From Liopterus haemorrhoidalis (lineage: Eukaryota; Arthropoda; Insecta; Coleoptera; Dytiscidae): a stretch of DNA of 64,000 nucleotides. Positions 31,164 to 42,444 of the stretch are shown here, in pieces. The stretch is from the NCBI GenBank assembly GCA_963971575.1, contig OZ020613.1, positions 44,940,239 through 45,004,238 of the forward strand. The letters run 5' to 3'. The position numbers and the translations under genes were made by a program. Positions within the stretch are counted from its first letter, which is position 1. Each line of letters opens with the position of its first letter. The notes under the pieces were generated by a model. It did not search any database and was not told the DNA's origin. It saw only the letters and a list, made by a program, of their open reading frames with translations.

Positions 31164-33281
31164 TGTTGCGCCCGTCGAGCGCAATACTAAAATATTATTA
31201 CCTGGGTGGAAAATATTGTGCGCTATTTTCGAAACACCCAGTATATAATTTTTTATATTTATTTGAGACCGAACATTTCCTACTAATTCTAAGTTTGGAC
31301 TGGTCGGTCTCCATAATGCGTTCATTTTCTCCCGCAAAAACATTATTATTGCAAAAACCTTGTGACAGTGAACGTCCAAGTTTTGTGTTTTGTGATTTTC
31401 TTACGTTCTTTGCGAACATTGTGGGCTATCAGCGCCAAATATCGTCAGAAGATTTGCGGATCTCTGACTTCCTATAATCCGCGCGATTATCTGGCTACCT
31501 GCCAGCAAACCAGAAGAATTTCGGACGAGTTCCAGATTCTTCCTGGATCACAGCATCCCAAGGGAATTTCTACACCCCCTGCGATCACCTAAGTATCTCT
31601 TTATTAATCTTATTTGTAAATAAGATACGCGTAAGTAGAAAATCATATTAATTTTCACTTTAATATACAACTTTCTTTGTTTCCAAAACCACGTGTTTTG
31701 AACAAAGGATAGTTTATTTTTGCTATTTAGGGCCTTACAACCCCTAAATATTTGTGTGTGTGTGTGTGTGTGTATCTGATACACTCTAGCAGATTGCCCG
31801 TTTTTTACGGCATCTTTTAATGTATTTATTGTTGTAAATACATTTTTATTTCAAATACATTAATTGTTTAAATAATAATTATTTATTAAGCATTTTCTAC
31901 GAGTGTCTATATATTTATTATTGTCTAATTCATGTGTTATAATCGCCTAAGAACAGCCGATTTTACCCACTGGTATAAATTGTTAATTCTAGTGGCGTCC
32001 TCCAGAATTATCTCAAAAGATAATTTATATATTAATTGTTTAACTATTATTCAGTAATTATTATTAATTTCTTATTTCTAGTCGTTTCTTATTTATTATT
32101 TTCATTTAGATAATTTATTACAAATTGTTTTACATTTAGTTAACCTGCCCATTAATTGTATTTCTATTGTTGCATTTGCAATTGGGGGTTAACTTATTTG
32201 TTACGCATGCCAGTTTGGCCATAGCTAGTCAACAGTTTGTATATATTTGCATATTTCTTGTATTTTAGGGTTTAATTGTTCAATTTAATTATTAATATTT
32301 TCTTTGTTATATACAAACTGTTGGTTCGCTTACATGTACCTGTTTAGTACATATTTTTGTAAATACTGTATATTTATAACCGTTTACAATTGAGAATAAT
32401 TTTTGTGTCTTAAGTTTCTCACCCCAATGTAATTTGGTTATGTCGGGGAGAAACTATCTACGCCCAGAAATTTATGTGTGCTTCGACTACAATTCGCACC
32501 TTTAAACTTGTAGAATTTATATCACACGTCTACCGGGTGATCCATTAATTTCTGTAAATTATTTTATCTATCACGCCTGTTATGGTAATATTCAAATGAG
32601 ACTGGCTAAAATAAATTCAATACTTTTTCATAATTTAATTTTTGTTAGTAACATTAATTCAATAATTTCTCCGGTTACTCAAGTGCAGCCCGTAGGTTCC
32701 TCGTTTGTTTAGGGACTCAAGAGGAGAGGTTGGTGGTCGTTTATTCCTCCTTATTCACACTGTGGGCCTCGCCGTTTCTACCTATATGTTCCGAGGGCTA
32801 ACATCATTCCAACTTGTGTAAGTCTTCGAGAGTAACCCCTTGAAGTGAAGTACGTCTTACCTACCTGTCTCCCTTTTTTGTATTCGCGAACTGCACTGGA
32901 GTAACCCGCTTGTTTTTAGCCAGCTCTCTCATTAGTCTGAGGTCTTTCGGTGCGTCTACAGCCACCTTACGCCTATTGTACAGTTCTTTAATTCCCGTCA
33001 CGTGCGGTGGGGTCACACGAATATTTTTCGTTGCCCATGTGGACGTTCGGCACCTTTCTCTTACGAACCGGAATGGTGCGGGCGCCACACCTAGGAAATC
33101 CTAAAAAGTTGCTTAATGCGTGTCGTTTCAAAATTAATAACGCGCCGGATACGGCCCGCGGGCCATATGCTGGACATCAATGTTATAGCTGTTTCGGATT
33201 ATACCTAGGTAATCCTAAAAAGCCGCTCAATGCGTGTCGTTTAAAAATTAGTATCGGACCGGTCAGTCCGCGGGCGTAACA
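31164..33281. mobile_element. Candidate long solo LTR (uncertain)
   Basis: The segment starts 'TGTTGCGCCCG' and ends 'CGGGCGTAACA', an 11 bp imperfect inverted pair with TG...CA ends, 2118 bp apart. It has no coding content and includes a TG microsatellite (31754-31774) and a ~114 bp direct repeat. No target duplication was found, so the borders are tentative. Confidence 0.35.
33087..33262. repeat. Two direct copies of a ~60 bp unit, ~114 bp apart
   Basis: 'acctaggaaatcctaaaaag' followed by 'aatgcgtgtcgttt' recurs with few changes at about 33202. Both are followed by GC-rich 'cggacc/cgccgg' sequence. It lies at the right edge of the candidate LTR. Confidence 0.75.
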
Positions 33282-33482
33282 TCATTAACACAACATCCTT
33301 TCTTCAGGTAACCAAACGTACTGATTTGAGAGCTCTGGTAAGTCAGTTTTGTCGGGGTACGTCGTTTCCCCACTCCATTCGTGGCCGCCCGCTTGCCGCA
33401 AGACCCGCTAGCACCCAGGAACTTAGCGTTACATGACACACAGAAATTAGGGCTTTTATATATATAATATCTATACCAAAAA

Positions 33483-34509
33483 GAAATGTCATTACGCGAC
33501 ATATACGAATGGTTCTATAATTCACCCCAATCTAGATTCGACACTTTAGGGGTTAATTAGAGCAAAATCCTGAACTATGTTTTATAAATGTGTATGGGTA
33601 ATGTGTATGGGTAATGCTAAATTTTTGCTCTGTAAGCAAAAACCTAATCGATATCTCACTGGGCCTAAAAAATATCGAGGAATTCGTGAAAAAACATTTC
33701 ACCGCTTTTCACGCTCTTAGGCATCGAAATTCGTACTTAGTGTTTGTTAGCGCCTTGAAAAAAATGTATTCTTATAATTTTATGTTTGTGCGTCCAGGGG
33801 CCGTTCTTTGGAAAACAAAATATCAAATTATCCCTTTAAAGGTGAAATTTTAAAAACAGTCAAATCAAATATTATAACTCAACATACACAGGAGTAACGA
33901 AGGATCTGCAATTCATCCTAAATGTGTGATTCACCTCTTTAGAGATTGATTTGGGAAAAATCCTAAATTATATTTTAAAACATTTTTATGGGTAACCTTC
34001 GTAAACAAAAATCAAGTCGATACCTCATCGGACCTAAAAGAAATGGAGGAATTCGTGATTCACTCCCTTGGGGTAGAATTTCGAAAAATCACTTCTTAAT
34101 GGGTATTTACGTCATGGAAGGATTATAATAATAATAATTATAAACTTTATTCTAGGCAAAGTTTCAGCCAAGGCTGGTCTTCCAACTTAACCTTTTTCAA
34201 TATATTAATATAGAATACATTATATATAAAATTACATTCTAACAATTAATACAAATTAATATACTCCCCGAAGTTCATGTTTATGATCCAGGGGACTTCC
34301 TATCGAATAAATATTACAAATTTACTAGTGTAGGAATGAATAAAAAAATAAATAAATAAAAAAACTAAAGAAAAATTATATACTATAAAGGAATGTCATA
34401 ACCAAGAAAACGCAGGAAATGCGAAGGGTTCTATAATTCACCCCGAAACTAAATTAGCCCCTTTAGGGGTTGATTAGAACAAAATCCTGAATAATGTTCG
34501 GCAATAATG
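33483..34509. repeat. Fragment of the ~400 bp tandem-unit family, interrupted
   Basis: It carries the same ordered words as 13785-16409: 'ataattcacccc', 'ttaggggtt', 'gcaaaatcctga', 'gtcatggaagga', 'ggttgattagaac'. A different repeat (about 34126-34262, 'aataataataattataaac' onwards) interrupts a unit, which resumes at 'atactccccgaa'. Confidence 0.75.
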
Positions 34510-34517
34510 TTCTAGTA

Positions 34518-35116
34518 CAGGGGTTCTTAAACTTGTAGTCCGAGGACCCCCTCTTGAATAACATGTTTTTTGCAGACCCCATCCCAACCCTAGGCATTTT
34601 AAGTCGTTTTTGAGGCTTAATTTCTTGCTCAATAATCTCATAGGCACTACGTTATAATAAATATTAGTAAAAATATATAGCTGGTTATTTTAATAAATGG
34701 TCTTGCGCATTTATAGAGATGAACATTTTTATTAGCATATAGAATAAAAAACATAAAATGAATAAAAATAGTAGTAAAAAGAATTAAAAAAGTTACAAAT
34801 TATAATACGTTAAACTCATACAAACATTTCTTGGTCAAATATTGTTATATCTTATTATAATATGTTTTCTGTAAATAATTTGCAGTAGAATAAAAATTAA
34901 TAAATTTTTACTAATTATTGTTTAGTTATGTTAATAACTAGTTAGATAACAACAAATACAAAAATTTTGACCATGTAGGATTTTTATTAAATGAGTTATT
35001 TGAATAAAAGCGAAAAGTTGGGGGATGTAAAGTTAATGTCAAAATTATTTCGCGGACCCCCGGTAACGACTACGCGGACCTCCAAGGGTCCGCGGAACCC
35101 AATTTAAAAACCATTG
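34518..35116. mobile_element. hAT non-autonomous element with perfect 8 bp target duplication
   Basis: The ends 'caggggttcttaaactt' and 'aatttaaaaaccattg' are inverted repeats of the CAGNGGTTC type. The element is flanked by identical 'ttctagta' at 34510-34517 and 35117-35124. It is 599 bp with GC-rich subterminal blocks ('gcggaccccc', 'gggtccgcgg') and no transposase. It inserted at the junction of the tandem-unit family and the intron of zinc-finger module 2. Confidence 0.93.
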
Positions 35117-35150
35117 TTCTAGTATACATGACAGTACATTTGTGTTTTAG

Positions 35151-35293
35151 AAATAAATATTATCGAAGAGATAGCCGGTATACAAGCGGTATTGATATTA
35201 ATATAAAAGTAATATACATTAAGATAGAACAAAAAGTCGATTATGAATATGAATTGAAAACTGGAATTGAGCACACGGCTGAATATGGGAATG
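35151..35293 (+). CDS. Type III linker exon of ZAD zinc-finger gene, module 2
   Basis: The donor is 'gggaatg|gtcagt' after 35293, phase 1, matching the other linker exons. The frame reads 'GIDINIKVIYIKIEQKVDYE' then 'HTAEYGNG' and carries the psi-K-x-E motif IKIE. The acceptor is uncertain ('ttttag' at 35150 or a later AG). The homologous stretch in module 3 (about 52925-53010) has an in-frame stop. Its role is that of a disordered acidic linker, by analogy with its neighbours. Confidence 0.45.
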
Positions 35294-35466
35294 GTCAGTA
35301 ATGAAGCACATTTAGCAGTGAATCTCTGTATTGTTATTTATATTCTTTACTGTTCAGTTTCTTTCAGATGAACTTTAGCAATATTTCACTAGCGAACATT
35401 TTAAATTATGTTTTGTTTTTACTGTAGGTATTTAGTTTATTTTTGACTATGATTTGTTTATTGCAG

Positions 35467-35613
35467 GAACCAGAGATAGAGCTACAGATGACGTGTATCT
35501 TGATAACACCACTACAAACATGAACTACATGGAGGCAGTGAACATTAAGTCTGAACCTGCATATACCATTAAATGTGAAGATGAACTGGAGAATGCAGCT
35601 GTCGAAAACACTG
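35467..35613 (+). CDS. Type I linker exon of ZAD zinc-finger gene, module 2, copy a
   Basis: 147 bp, phase 1 to phase 1, acceptor 'tttattgcag', donor 'aacactg|gtcggta'. It reads 'DDVYLDNTTTNMNYMEAVNI' then 'KSEPAYTIKCEDELENAAVE'. Two psi-K-x-E motifs (IKSE, IKCE) lie in an acidic, disordered-looking context. The exon is homologous to 38298-38447 and 53304-53453, and its upstream intron also aligns with theirs. Confidence 0.65.
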
Positions 35614-37059
35614 GTCGGTAGAAATAGTTGTATTGATGCTTTTGTTATTACTGAATCTTTGTGCTTTTTCTGTTTGAGTTAATTTCACAGAGTAGATAGT
35701 TGCCATTATGCAGAGGCCGACAGTTGTTTAATATGTGTAGTCGGGATAAAGTGCATATTTCGGGGTTAACTGATGGTTATACGCAACTGAATATTTTCCG
35801 AAATAGAAATAGAAATTTTCTGTTACATTTTCCTCATGCTGTCTCAACTCAAGACTTTTTTTTGTAAAGGACTGGCCGCCATGATTAAAATCTATTATCT
35901 CCTTTTTCTAAACATTCTCAATAGAAAATTCTTAAGATCTATATGGTGCGATTCTGAAGTGAAATGTTAAGTCGAATACCGACGGATATGTCTGAAGTTG
36001 AATGATGTTAGAAAAACGGTATTCTGAAGTGTCGCTATGTTTACATTCGTCGACGTAAGTTAACATCTTAGGTGTTAAATCAACCTCTAGCAAAAAGCTT
36101 GCTGGAATTGAAAAGCTTGCTGGAAAAGCTTGCGGAATTGAAAGTAGAGTGGTGTTATTTTGAACAGATTTTTATTATGTTTTAATCAAAATCATTAAAA
36201 ATGAATCATGAAATTATTGCATTTATATTCTAATTTAAAATATATAGAATTGCCAACAAATTTACAATAAAAATAAAAGAAAAAATATATTTACTTAGTA
36301 AAAAAATAATTTTGAAAAATAATTCTTCATTTCTTTTTAATTCAAGGTACTATTTTAAATCTGTAGTATAAATTTTGAAACTAATGTGGGCGAAAAATAA
36401 CTACGGACTAATATTTTGATATAAAAATATTTATGGCATACTAAAAATGTGACTAACTTAGGTACATCTAAAAAATCTGAGAAAAATTCTCTTTCATCTT
36501 CATCGTAACTACTCAGCTTATGATACTGCGAAACACAAAAATTCTACAAGAATTTTTATGAATTTTTTTCTTATTAAGAACTACTAAAAATTAATTATGT
36601 TATTTATACTATGGTCTATTTGTATAATAAAAAATAATAATAATAAAATACCTTCTTTCACTCTCTAACTATTAATGTACTCAACTTCATATTGTTTGCT
36701 GTCATGACAAAATGAGATTAATGTATGTTATGACCCCATACCTGTGGTTGCTTTTGTTTAGCCTTCAAATTAGTTTTTTTTTTTTTTTTTGAAATTGCTA
36801 ATATTTTGGATTTATTTGTTGCTTATTCTTATCTATAATATAATACGCCAACGCGTGTTCTTGCGTGGGTGCGTGTGTGTCGTCTAAAATCTAAAACAAT
36901 TGAAGCGAGATTCCGAATGTAACGAAATATTCCGAAGCTTACCGAAGTATATAATGACATATAACGCGTAATAATAATAGTTATTAATTGATATGTTTAC
37001 ACAAAAATAATATAAATTAAAATTATTAGTACCATACATTACATTAGACTACTTTACAT
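35614..37059. other. Intron without recognised feature
   Basis: AT-rich sequence. 35640-35760 matches the intron after 38447 ('gccgacagttgtttta'). A small internal repeat of 'aaaagcttgctgg' lies at 36100-36135 and a T-run at 36777-36790. No coding signal was found. Confidence 0.5.
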
Positions 37060-38215
37060 TACTATTCATTTTATTCCATTCTCTTCCCTTCCAACCATTT
37101 CTTCACCCCTCCTCCTATATCTTTCCCTTCTTCCTCATTCCCAGGTAAACCCAGCCCCCTTCCATCCTTTTTTTCCCTTCTGCTTCCCACCGGGCCTCTT
37201 CCTTCCTTCCTTTATCCCTTCCTGTTATCCTTACCTTCCTCTAAATCCTTCTTGCCTCTAATTTCCTCGCCCACCTCTTCCCCCTTCCATCTTCGTGCAA
37301 CAGGTCTAATGTTCTCTGTACTCCCCGACCATACTGTCATCTCCCTACACCTCTTCGCGAGGTGCTCTATATCTTCTTCCTCTTCCCCTCACATCCTGCT
37401 CCGCTTATCCTCCTGTTTCCTCCAATATCTATTTCCTCTCTCTTCATTCCCGCACCTTAGCCTCGCAATCCTCCTAACCCTCTCTCCTGACCTTCCTCTT
37501 TCTCCCTTCAAGTAGCTCGGTACCCCTATAGTTCTGACCTCCTTATTATCTCCTTGTGCTCCTTGATTTGCCTATTCTGACTGTCCTTTCTTGCTCCCCC
37601 ACTTCCTTATCCCTTCTCCACACCTCCTCAATCACGCTTATCCCTTCTTTTCTTCTCCTTTCCACCTCTGTCATATCCACTCCGCATCTCCAGTAATACT
37701 CCTTTCTCATCTCCCCCCATGCGTACCATCTTCCTTTCTGTTCCTCTCTGGCTCTTTCCTCCCATCATTCCCTCACTATTCTTTTGTCTGTTTCTCTTCT
37801 AACTTTCTCCTCGTGCTTAACCGCCCTCCTTCCTGTATCCACTTTCATCTTATCCCTTTTCAGTTCCTCTCTTTCAATATACCCTGGTGTTGTTCCATCT
37901 ACCCCTAAAATCCATCTCAAATACCTCTCCTGTCCTCGTTCTACCTTCTTCCATTCCTTCCATCCCCATATTCCCACCCCATATAGCAGGATGTTCTTCA
38001 CCACGGCGTCAAACACCCTCACTCTCCATATAATATCATCGTTAAGCTTCCTCTCTCCTATACTCCACAGCTTCCCCATGACTACTCTTGCCTTCTTTAC
38101 TTTTTCCCTTATGTGTAGTTCAGCCCCATTGTTCCTCGCTAGTACATAACCCAGATATTTTCAACTCTTCACCTCTTCTATTTCTCTGCCTCCCCATTCC
38201 CATTTACCCTATTTA
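37060..38215 (-). pseudogene. Purine-rich non-LTR RT C-terminal fragment
   Basis: The clearest frame (37765-38079) reads 'VFDAVVKNILLYGVGIWGWK' then 'QERYLRWILGVDGTTPGYI'. Downstream frames, with stops, give 'DLLHEDGRGRWARKLE'-like sequence. This matches the C-terminal part of a non-LTR family common in insects. The coding strand is almost all purine (the plus strand is C/T-rich), very unlike the surrounding AT-rich DNA. The start and catalytic core are missing. Confidence 0.75.
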
Positions 38216-38297
38216 CATTTAACAATTTATTTTAAATAGTGTTGAGTTTTTACTTTATGCAATTAGTTTATATTTGACTGTGATCTGTTTATTGTAG

Positions 38298-38447
38298 GAA
38301 TCAGAAATGGAGCTGCAAATGACGTGTATCTTGATAACACCAGCTCAAACATTACCTACATTGAAGAAGTGAACATCAAGTCTGAACCTGTAGACACCAT
38401 TAAATGTGAAGAAGATAAACTGGAGAATTCATCTGTCACAACGACTA
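38298..38447 (+). CDS. Type I linker exon of ZAD zinc-finger gene, module 2, copy b
   Basis: 150 bp, phase 1 to 1, acceptor 'tttattgtag', donor 'acgacta|gtcagt'. It reads 'NTSSNITYIEEVNIKSEPVD' then 'TIKCEEDKLENSSV', again with IKSE and IKCE, the latter followed by acidic residues. This is closer to the module 3 exon than to copy a, so module 2 contains a tandem exon duplication. It joins in frame to the exon at 38642. Confidence 0.7.
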
Positions 38448-38641
38448 GTCAGTAGAATTAATTGTATTTATGTTTCTATTATTAATGAATCTTCGCGCTG
38501 TTTTTGTTCGAGTTCATTTCTCGGACAACCTATATTTTAAAGAAGCCGACAGTTGTTTTATGTGTGCAGTCCACTTATATTTGCCTTACTTACATGTATA
38601 ACATAGACAGTAATAATTACAATGAGTATTTTCTATTTCAG

Positions 38642-38797
38642 ATAGTCGCGATCCTTTGGAGACATATGATACATCCTCTACTGGAGACATGTCCCAGTAT
38701 AACTGCAACACTAATATTATCACCGAGGAGATCAACATTAAGTCTGAATGTGGTGATGACAGTGAATATGGGGAGAGTGCAGCTGGACAAGATACAG
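38642..38797 (+). CDS. Type II linker exon of ZAD zinc-finger gene, module 2
   Basis: 156 bp, phase 1 to 1, acceptor 'ttctatttcag', donor 'gatacag|gtcagt'. It reads 'SRDPLETYDTSSTGDMSQYN' then 'ITEEINIKSECGDDSEYGES', with the motif IKSE. Splicing to 40597 gives an Ala codon (G|CT) and stays open into the fingers. Confidence 0.72.
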
Positions 38798-38807
38798 GTC
38801 AGTAATA

Positions 38808-39337
38808 CAGGGTGTTAGGTAAATGTCCGGCACAATTTTAAAGGCAGCATTGTTGGCCCATTTAGAGCTAAAAAGTCCTCAACCATTTTTGGATAAGATG
38901 CGTATATCGCTTGATAATCGATGAAGTACCACCGTTTAGGAATCACTAATATTTTGTCTGTTACAACAATCACATATGTGACTGAGATAAATAGAAACCA
39001 TGGAAAAAATATCTTTAAAGCCTGTATATTCTTCAATTGTGTAATGTGCCATTATTTTAATAAAATCGGAACAAAATTTTAGATTATGACGTACACGTAC
39101 TTTGATATTCTATTATTGAGCTACAATTAAAATATTTTTTTCTCTACGGCAACTACGCAACTTCTGGATTAATATGAAAAATAAAAAAAATGGTTTTCAA
39201 AATTTGGGGCATCTTTTTGTATGTTTATTTTTGGACGAAATTCACATTTTAGAGAAAATTGGCAAAGGAAAAATCGATTGCATTCTACGTCACCATGCTG
39301 TCTTTTAAATTGTGCCGGACAGTTACCTAACATTCTG
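38808..39337. mobile_element. Tc1/mariner-type MITE with TA duplication
   Basis: The ends 'cagggtgttaggtaaatgtc' and 'gttacctaacattctg' belong to inverted repeats of about 34 bp (shared core 'tccggcacaatt'), flanked by TA (38806-38807, 39338-39339). It is 530 bp with no intact transposase, and sits 11 bp after the type II exon in its intron. Confidence 0.85.
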
Positions 39338-40596
39338 TATAATATTGTATTTAGTGCAAGATTGCAATAGTGGATCTAAAGGTTTAATTTACCGAATTAA
39401 TACTAGTTGCTGTAATAAAATATTATATTTTATCCAATAAATAATTTAATTCACATCGTTTCTCACAAATACTCAGAATACGGCTAGACATAACTTCAGT
39501 TCTAGCTGAACTAAGCGACATATGAACTAGTTCGTGGAGCTAGTTCTGTTTCAGTAGCTGTATATACAAGCGAATGTAGTGGCGAAAGTAAGCTTTCGTT
39601 ATCGCATGTTGGTTAGATTGTTTATAGTTTCTGTGTTAAATTTCCTTTAAATAAAATTCGTATTTTTGTTGTTGTATATTGCTTATTTATAAAGGCCTAT
39701 TTAGACATCCAAATTAATATCTAATCGGTTTTATTTATTTATTGATCTTTTTGTTTGTTTGTTTTAAAATCATTTTATATGTGCCTCGGAAAATGATCGA
39801 AGCGTTCTGTGTAACAAATTAGTTAGTGGTTGTATTGTACTTGATTTTACTATTTTACTATTTCAGGAATTTTCGTATATCGCATATATTTCTGTTAAGA
39901 ATTACTAAATGGGCCAATTTATTAATCCATTTATTAAACACAACCACACTTACAGCTTCTTGCTACAAATAAAACCAAACTTAATATCAGAACAATATAA
40001 AATTTTACAGACTATAACCTGACGCCTGGGAGTTCGCACATCCTTTTATCCCGGCCTTGATTGTCATTTAAGAACTACTAAATGTACCTATTACAAGCCT
40101 GTCAGAAATAGTTAATTTAGACTGTTGGGTTTTGAGTATTTTATGATTTTGGAGTTATATGTGTAGAATTGTTGCCTTGACAACTTTGGCTTTAAATTTA
40201 GAGATTACAAATCGAGGCAGATAAGGATGATGTAGAGTATGACCTATTTTACAGTATCACGATTAGGAAAATCTCGTGCAGAAAATTAGGTTAAGGTTAA
40301 ACATCTTAATTTCTAATTAGTTTACACTAATTTAACTAGTAAGTCGGATATATCTGAACGTTATTTTATTTAATTTGCCTTAATTTAGAATTAGAGTCTA
40401 AATGGGTATTTAGTCTTCGAAATTCATGATAATATTGCTACCAAACTTCTTGAGAATCAGTTGTTGTGCCGTATCGCTCCACGAATCCTCGAAAATAACA
40501 CATCTATATATAGCTACATGCAGGTTTATATTATATATTCACTTTATTTCAATAACTGAACCTGTGTCTCAATACTTAATGTAAGTTTGTTTACAG

Positions 40597-41294
40597 CTAG
40601 TGGGACATCTTCCAGTAAACCAGAAGAGTGTAAACAACCCACAACAATAAACTCATCAGACTACCTTAGTCATAAAACAATACATTCTGAAGATAAACCA
40701 TTCAAATGTGAGCAGTGTAATAAAACATTTACAAGATCTTCATATCTCGCTACTCATAAACGAGTACATTCTGGAGAAAAACCATTCAAATGTGATCAGT
40801 GTGATAAAGCATTTTCGAAGTCATCAAATCTTATTCATCACAAACGATTACATTCTGGAGAGAAACCCTTCAAATGTGATCAGTGTGATAAAGCATTTTC
40901 ACAGTTATCAAATCTGACTAAACACAAACGAAAGCATTCTGGAGAGAAGCCATTTAAATGCGAGGATTGTAATAAACTATTTTCAGACTCATCAAGTCTC
41001 ACTAAACATAAACGAACACATTCTGGAGAGAAACCATTTAAATGCGAGGAGTGTAATAAAGCATTTTCAGAATCACCTAGTCTCATTAAACATAAAAGAT
41101 TGCATTCTGGTGAGAAACCATATAAATGCGAGCAGTGTAATAAAGGATATTCAGACTCATCGAGTCTCACTAAACACAAACGAATGCATACTGGAGAAAA
41201 ACCATTTAAATGCGAGCTGTGTAATAAAGGATTTCCAGAATCATCAAATCTCATTAAACACAGACGAATTCATTCTAGAGAGAGACCATTCTAA
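40597..41294 (+). CDS. C2H2 zinc-finger exon, module 2 (7 fingers)
   Basis: The terminal exon of a ZAD-type DNA-binding transcription factor acting in the nucleus. Acceptor 'gtttacag', phase 1. After a Ser/Thr-rich lead and a half-finger ('DYLSHKTIHSEDKPFKC') come seven C2H2 fingers joined mostly by HSGEKPF linkers, the sixth by HTGEKPF. Predicted recognition residues (-1,2,3,6): RSYT, KSNH, QSNK, DSSK, EPSK, DSSK, ESNK. The stop at 41292-41294 follows 'HSRERPF', and one more decayed finger (CYVC...) is readable in frame after it. Compared with module 3 it has one finger fewer: finger 1 looks like a fusion of fingers 1 and 2 of that array. Linker exons upstream join in frame. Its own ZAD exon was not found. 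Confidence 0.88.
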
Positions 41295-41658
41295 TGTTAT
41301 GTGTGTGATAAAGCATTTTGTACTCATCAAATCAATATAGATATAAACTATTACAGTATGTAGGAAACCAATGTAGCAATGCGATAAATTATATTCACGG
41401 TCAAAATATCTCATTAGTCACTAACACATTCTGTTGAAAAACACTTAAAATATGAACTTTGTAGTAAAGCATAAATAAAGGCGAGGAAAAGTCTAATTAC
41501 TAAACGAACGAAAGAAATCTGAAGAGAAACTATTCATGAGTAAAAAAGTCTGAGATAGTATCACGTAACGACCATATGTTTATTTATAGGTATATGAAAT
41601 AGGGTCCTAGCAACTGTCTAGAAAATGTACATCTTATATTTGTGTAATTTTTTATTTC

Positions 41659-41664
41659 AATAAA
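41659..41664 (+). terminator. Poly(A) signal AATAAA, module 2
   Basis: AATAAA lies 365 bp after the stop. The surrounding 3' UTR ('tgtgtaattttttatttc') matches that of module 3 at 58785-58803, so the signal is inherited from before the duplication. Confidence 0.65.
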
Positions 41665-41713
41665 GTTAAGGTGACCATATTTTTTGGTTCAAAATTCTGG
41701 ACGGTAGCTCAAG

Positions 41714-41727
41714 ACGGGGGGGGGGGG
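41714..41727. repeat. G homopolymer run
   Basis: About 13 consecutive G after 'caagac', an unusual run in AT-rich DNA; probably a repeat remnant. Confidence 0.8.
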
Positions 41728-41869
41728 GAGTTGATTATTCAAATATAATTGTTTAATTAACTTATTATATGTTTTAATGTTTAGTAAATAATAAATTTGA
41801 TTAAAATCTGCATTTACGCTTGAATTCGACATTTTTTTAGTACATTACACTATATGCTATACCTACTGG

Positions 41870-42150
41870 AACCTGTTGTAGCTCCTTTTGCCTGCAGTTA
41901 ACGATAATGAACTTTTCGTCATGCAAAGTAATGCTCGTCCTTATATGGCGCAAACAGTGTGTGATTTGTTGTTTGATGAAAATATTGTTGTTTTGTCTTG
42001 GCCAAACCAGTCTCCGGATATAAATCCCAACGAACATATATGATAATGCTTGAAAGAAGTCTTTCATCAGTAATTGATAGAGACCATAGTCGAGCAGTAT
42101 TCGAAAATCTCTTACAGGAACAGTGGACAACCTCTGTTACTGTTTCAATT
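41870..42150 (+). pseudogene. Tc1-like transposase C-terminus, decayed
   Basis: The plus strand reads 'FVMQSNARPYMAQTVCDLLF' then 'ENIVVLSWPNQSPDINPNEH' and a stop. The second catalytic Asp of MQDNARPH is replaced by Ser and His by Tyr, so the copy is dead. Different in sequence from the DD34E copy at 19.7 kb. Confidence 0.82.
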
Positions 42151-42444
42151 TCTTAGAAACCATATTTGTATTAATAACCAAGTTAACATATTCCTATTTT
42201 TCTTCGTTTTCTTTGGTCTTGGCAACTTTTGCCGTTGACCATTATAAACACATTAATTCAATATGATGTTTGTCTAGTGAAAAGACATAACTGTCATGTG
42301 TGTTTATATCTTTTTCTGTATTCTGTCTTATTATTGTACGTATATTCTTAAATAAACTACTGCTCTTATTCTATACTACTGCGTATATTTTGTGCATACA
42401 TTGCCATATATTATATCTATAATATTCAGTTATAACTTATAATG

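Noticed and set aside
37591..38149. Plus-strand Ser/Pro/Leu-rich frames in the pyrimidine-rich block
   Set aside because: They are antisense to the RT fragment. Their length comes from the low stop-codon density of C/T-rich sequence.
40880..41254. Minus-strand 124-codon frame in the finger exon (and the similar one at 58032-58247)
   Set aside because: The antisense of tandem C2H2 repeats gives a repetitive open frame. The finger reading on the plus strand explains it.
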